A stretch of DNA of 8,309 nucleotides, from the NCBI GenBank assembly GCA_026421105.1, contig JAPKDI010000044.1:1-8309 (forward strand), written 5' to 3'. Shown piece after piece: positions 6,550 to 8,309 of this stretch (position 1 is its first letter; each line of letters begins with the position of its first letter). Position numbers and translations under genes: made by a program. The notes below the pieces were generated by a model. That model saw nothing but the letters and a program-made list of their open reading frames with translations, was not told the DNA's origin and made no database searches. The DNA comes from Alphaproteobacteria bacterium. GTDB taxonomy: Bacteria; Pseudomonadota; Alphaproteobacteria; SHVP01.

Positions 6550-6614
6550 CGATAACTTTCATAGTTATCGGTGGATTTAGAGAGTTCCCTGTTCAACTAC
6601 TCCGGCACCTATCC
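6550..6614 (-). pseudogene. tRNA-Ser-like relic (5' half plus variable-arm-like hairpin)
   Basis: Minus strand from 6614 begins GGATAGGTGCCGGAGTAGTT and then GAAC. Aligned without gaps to the first 44 bases of the neighbouring tRNA-Ser, 30 positions agree, including the D-arm core and the bases around the anticodon (TCTC-AAA). The anticodon position would read CUA, but the anticodon stem does not pair. The next 21 nt form a perfect 8-bp hairpin, CGATAACT/AGTTATCG with loop ATGAA, placed where a class II variable arm would be. No T-arm (TTCGAAT) or matching 3' acceptor strand follows at the right distance. Most likely a decayed duplicate of tRNA-Ser; a structured RNA of other function is possible. 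Confidence 0.55.
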
Positions 6615-6657
6615 GGCGATTTTCTGATATTGTCGTCAATATCTAGAACGGGTCCAC

Positions 6658-6700
6658 AAAAGCAGTGAGCGCGGGGGTTCTATCGCACGTGCTCACCTGC
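6658..6700 (-). terminator. Possible minus-strand intrinsic terminator or operator hairpin
   Basis: GTGAGCGCG (6665-6673) pairs with CGTGCTCAC (6688-6696) with one G-U; GCA (6662-6664) and TGC (6698-6700) extend the stem past a bulged C. On the minus strand the stem is followed by TTTTG (6661-6657), so it could stop transcription running leftwards from the rplU side. It lies 54 bp before the rplU promoter. No plus-strand T-run. Confidence 0.35.
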
Positions 6701-6753
6701 CTGCATCCCGCTCTGGGTGGGGATTATAGTCAATAATCGAGCCGTCTCGGCTG

Positions 6754-6781
6754 TTGACACTGGGCGGTGGCAGCGTATAGT
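6754..6781 (+). promoter_or_regulatory. Promoter of rplU-rpmA
   Basis: A perfect -35 TTGACA (6754-6759) and a -10 TATAGT (6776-6781) are separated by 16 bp. The predicted start near 6788 leaves a leader of roughly 115 nt before rplU. A small palindrome, AGCCG-TCT-CGGCT (6740-6752), abuts the -35 box. Confidence 0.75.
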
Positions 6782-6795
6782 GCGCGCGCATTCGA

Positions 6796-6831
6796 CGGAT
6801 CGGTGGAGAAATCGTGGTCCGCCTTGTTTTT
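6796..6831 (+). promoter_or_regulatory. Stem plus T-rich run in the rplU leader (possible attenuator)
   Basis: CGGATC (6796-6801) can pair with GGTCCG (6816-6821), one G-U, followed by CCTTGTTTTT (6822-6831). Stem-then-T-run inside the untranslated leader of a ribosomal protein operon is compatible with attenuation or autogenous control, but the stem is short (6 bp) and the loop is 14 nt. Confidence 0.3.
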
Positions 6832-6901
6832 GCTGGAACATTTGGCATTTGCAGCCCACCCGGTGTGCGGCGCGTCTGCCATGATTGAACGGATTTAAAT
6901 C

Positions 6902-7324
6902 ATGTACGCAGTTATTCAAACCGGCGGAAAGCAGTATCGCGTTGCCAATGGCGATGTGATCACCGTCGAGAAACTCGAAGGCGATGCTGGAAGTACGATG
7001 GCGATAGAGCCGGTGCTGATGGTCAATGATGGCAAGGCGACCCAGATTGGTGCGCCGGTTATCAAAGGCGCCTCGGTTACTGCGGAAGTGGTTGAACAGA
7101 CCCGCGGCGACAAGATCGTGGTATTCAAGAAAAAACGCCGTCAGGGCTATCGTCGTACAATGGGCCATCGCCAAGAACTTACCGTTCTCCGCGTGCTCGA
7201 TGTGACTGGTAAACCAGCGACTAAGAAAAAGGCAGCAGCGAAGAAGCCTGCTGCGAAGAAGCCTGCTGCGGCGACGGCAGATTCGGCTCCGGTGGATAAT
7301 GCTTCGAGCGAAGACAAGGAGTAG
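6902..7324 (+). CDS. rplU: 50S ribosomal protein L21
   Basis: A 140-residue L21, a protein that binds 23S rRNA in the large subunit. The N-terminus [14 protein letters not shown] is the family signature, and [16 protein letters not shown] (77-92) is the basic RNA-binding loop. The core ends near residue 103 (VLDVTG); residues 104-140 form an extra low-complexity Lys/Ala/Pro tail ending in an acidic stretch, a kind of extension often seen in alphaproteobacteria. The tail contains [14 protein letters not shown] from a DNA tandem repeat. Start ATG 6902 is preceded by weak ACGGAT (6889-6894). Followed by rpmA after 6 bp, the usual operon order. Confidence 0.98.
   Translation: MYAVIQTGGKQYRVANGDVITVEKLEGDAGSTMAIEPVLMVNDGKATQIGAPVIKGASVTAEVVEQTRGDKIVVFKKKRRQGYRRTMGHRQELTVLRVLDVTGKPATKKKAAAKKPAAKKPAAATADSAPVDNASSEDKE
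7238..7267 (+). repeat. 15-bp perfect tandem duplication in the rplU tail
   Basis: GCGAAGAAGCCTGCT occurs twice back to back (7238-7252 and 7253-7267), encoding AKKPA twice. It keeps the frame and is a likely place for length change between strains by slippage. Confidence 0.9.
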
Positions 7325-7330
7325 TTTAAG

Positions 7331-7606
7331 ATGGCACATAAAAAAGCAGGCGGTAGTTCACGAAACGGCCGCGACTCTGCGGGCCGACGCCTCGGCGTTA
7401 AAAAGTTTGGCGGCGAAGAAGTGATCTCTGGCAACATTCTTGTGCGGCAGCGCGGCACCAAGTATCACCCCGGCGAGAATGTCGGTATTGGCAAGGACCA
7501 CACTATTTTCTCCGTGATCGAAGGTAAGGTTGAATTTTCCCGCCGTCGCGGTGGACGTACCTTCGTGTCGGTGCTCCCGGCAGACATGGCGATTGCAGCC
7601 GAATAG
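7331..7606 (+). CDS. rpmA: 50S ribosomal protein L27
   Basis: A 91-residue L27 with the conserved N-terminus [20 protein letters not shown], followed by [20 protein letters not shown] and the [20 protein letters not shown] block. The flexible N-terminal tail reaches the peptidyl-transferase centre and helps place tRNA ends. It starts directly with MAHKK, so there is no cleavable leader of the Firmicutes kind. AAGGAG (7316-7321) inside the end of rplU is a strong ribosome site 9 nt before the ATG. Co-transcribed with rplU and closed by the terminator at 7632. Confidence 0.99.
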   Translation: MAHKKAGGSSRNGRDSAGRRLGVKKFGGEEVISGNILVRQRGTKYHPGENVGIGKDHTIFSVIEGKVEFSRRRGGRTFVSVLPADMAIAAE

Positions 7607-7631
7607 GGCTTTTCCAATAGACCGTTTTATT

Positions 7632-7664
7632 CGGGGAGATTGGCTAGCCGATCTCCCCGTTTTT
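7632..7664 (+). terminator. Rho-independent terminator of rplU-rpmA
   Basis: CGGGGAGATTGGC (7632-7644) pairs with GCCGATCTCCCCG (7647-7659), 13 bp with one G-T, followed by TTTTT (7660-7664). It sits 25 bp past the rpmA stop and 17 bp before obgE, so obgE depends on read-through or a start site hidden in this short gap. Confidence 0.92.
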
Positions 7665-7681
7665 CGTTCTGGAACCGTATT

Positions 7682-8309
7682 ATGAAATTTCTTGATCAGG
7701 CTAAGGTTTTTCTACGTTCCGGCAGCGGTGGCAACGGATGTGTCAGCTTCCGTCGCGAGGCCAATGTTTCCATGGGTGGTCCCGATGGTGGCGATGGCGG
7801 ACGCGGGGGCGACGTCACTGTTGAATGCGTCGATGGTCTGAACACTCTGATCGATTTCCGCTATCAGCAGCATTTCAAGGCGGACCGTGGCGCCGATGGC
7901 ATGGGCAAGGCCCGTTATGGGCACGGCGGCGACGAGATTATCCTGAAGCTACCCTTGGGAACGCAGATCTTCGCCGAAGATGGCGAGACGGTGATCGCCG
8001 ACCTGATCGCAGTCGGCCAACGCGTCGTTCTGCTCAAGGGTGGTCAGGGTGGTCGTGGCAACATTCATTTCAAGAGTTCCACCAACCAGGCCCCCCGTCG
8101 GGCGGATACGGGTGGTGATGCGCAGGAGATGTGGGTCTGGCTGCGTCTCAAATTGATTGCTGATGCTGGTCTGGTCGGATTGCCGAATGCCGGGAAGTCG
8201 ACCTTTCTGTCGGCTGTAAGTGCCGCAAAACCCAAAATCGCCGACTATCCCTTCACGACACTGCATCCTGCTCTCGGCGTCGTCGAGAGCGACGACGAGG
8301 CCTTCGTGC
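7682..8309 (+). CDS. obgE: Obg/CgtA GTPase, N-terminal 209 residues (3' end outside window)
   Basis: An Obg-family GTPase that associates with the 50S subunit and acts in ribosome assembly and stress control. Residues 1-158 form the glycine-rich Obg fold ([15 protein letters not shown] at 12-26; [13 protein letters not shown] at 32-44). The G domain follows: G1 GLPNAGKST (166-174) and switch [10 protein letters not shown] (188-196). The frame is open to the last base; the remaining G motifs and C-terminal domain lie outside. ATG 7682 is the family's normal start (MKFLDQAKV); GGAA at 7671-7674 is the only ribosome-site candidate. Odd point: residues 26-31 read EANVSM where most homologues have E-K-F/Y-(I/V)-x-x, so the usual lysine is missing. 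It follows rpmA as commonly found. Confidence 0.98.
   Translation, partial: MKFLDQAKVFLRSGSGGNGCVSFRREANVSMGGPDGGDGGRGGDVTVECVDGLNTLIDFRYQQHFKADRGADGMGKARYGHGGDEIILKLPLGTQIFAEDGETVIADLIAVGQRVVLLKGGQGGRGNIHFKSSTNQAPRRADTGGDAQEMWVWLRLKLIADAGLVGLPNAGKSTFLSAVSAAKPKIADYPFTTLHPALGVVESDDEAFV

Noticed and set aside
6488..6614. A complete unusual tRNA closed by GGATAGG (6614-6608) and CTTATCC (6494-6488)
   Set aside because: These ends pair (one G-U) but enclose about 127 nt, far more than a class II tRNA, with no anticodon stem and no TTCGAAT T-loop, so a functional tRNA is unlikely.
6680..7339. 219-codon minus-strand ORF opposite rplU
   Set aside because: Antisense shadow of rplU and its promoter with biased composition rich in Arg/His; no domain or ribosome site.

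Overview
The window reads as alphaproteobacterial chromosome. The Obg GTPase, L21 and L27 at the right end look alphaproteobacterial: Obg has the run [20 protein letters not shown], and L21 carries a Lys/Ala-rich tail. The protein genes are GC-rich and the intergenic stretches are clearly more AT-rich. No search could be run, so the taxonomic call rests on recognition alone.

Left part (1-5820), accessory and catabolic. After the last 30 codons of an unidentified gene (1-93) and a 228-bp spacer comes a tight three-gene operon. It encodes a small alpha/beta hydrolase (322-1026), a hydantoinase/oxoprolinase A subunit (1041-3083) and the matching B subunit (3080-4894, ATGA overlap). HyuA and HyuB should form an ATP-dependent enzyme opening or hydrolysing a cyclic amide or imide, or a related substrate. 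The hydrolase probably acts before or after it. The substrate cannot be read from the sequence. A GntR/FCD-type regulator (5143-5820) follows with its own promoter and is the obvious candidate controller of the operon.

Middle part (5821-6901), a debris-rich junction. The regulator's stop codon overlaps the stop of a minus-strand remnant that looks like the C-terminus of an SMP-30/gluconolactonase protein. Beyond it lie about 380 bp without a recognisable gene, then an intact tRNA-Ser(CGA) on the minus strand with encoded CCA. About 140 bp upstream of that tRNA (6550-6614) sits a sequence that aligns without gaps to the 5' half of tRNA-Ser and is followed by a perfect hairpin like a class II variable arm, but it has no usable anticodon stem or T arm. 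I read it as a tRNA-Ser-derived relic. A 54-bp imperfect repeat occurs after the tRNA 3' end (6272-6325) and after hyuB (4952-5005). A weaker copy lies near the left edge (119-174). Together with the tRNA-Ser gene this suggests, but does not prove, that the hyu region was acquired at a tRNA site.

Right part (6754-8309), core genome. A strong promoter drives rplU (L21) and rpmA (L27), followed by a textbook intrinsic terminator, then obgE (Obg/CgtA), which runs off the window. The rplU leader contains a stem followed by a T-rich run and may be a control element.
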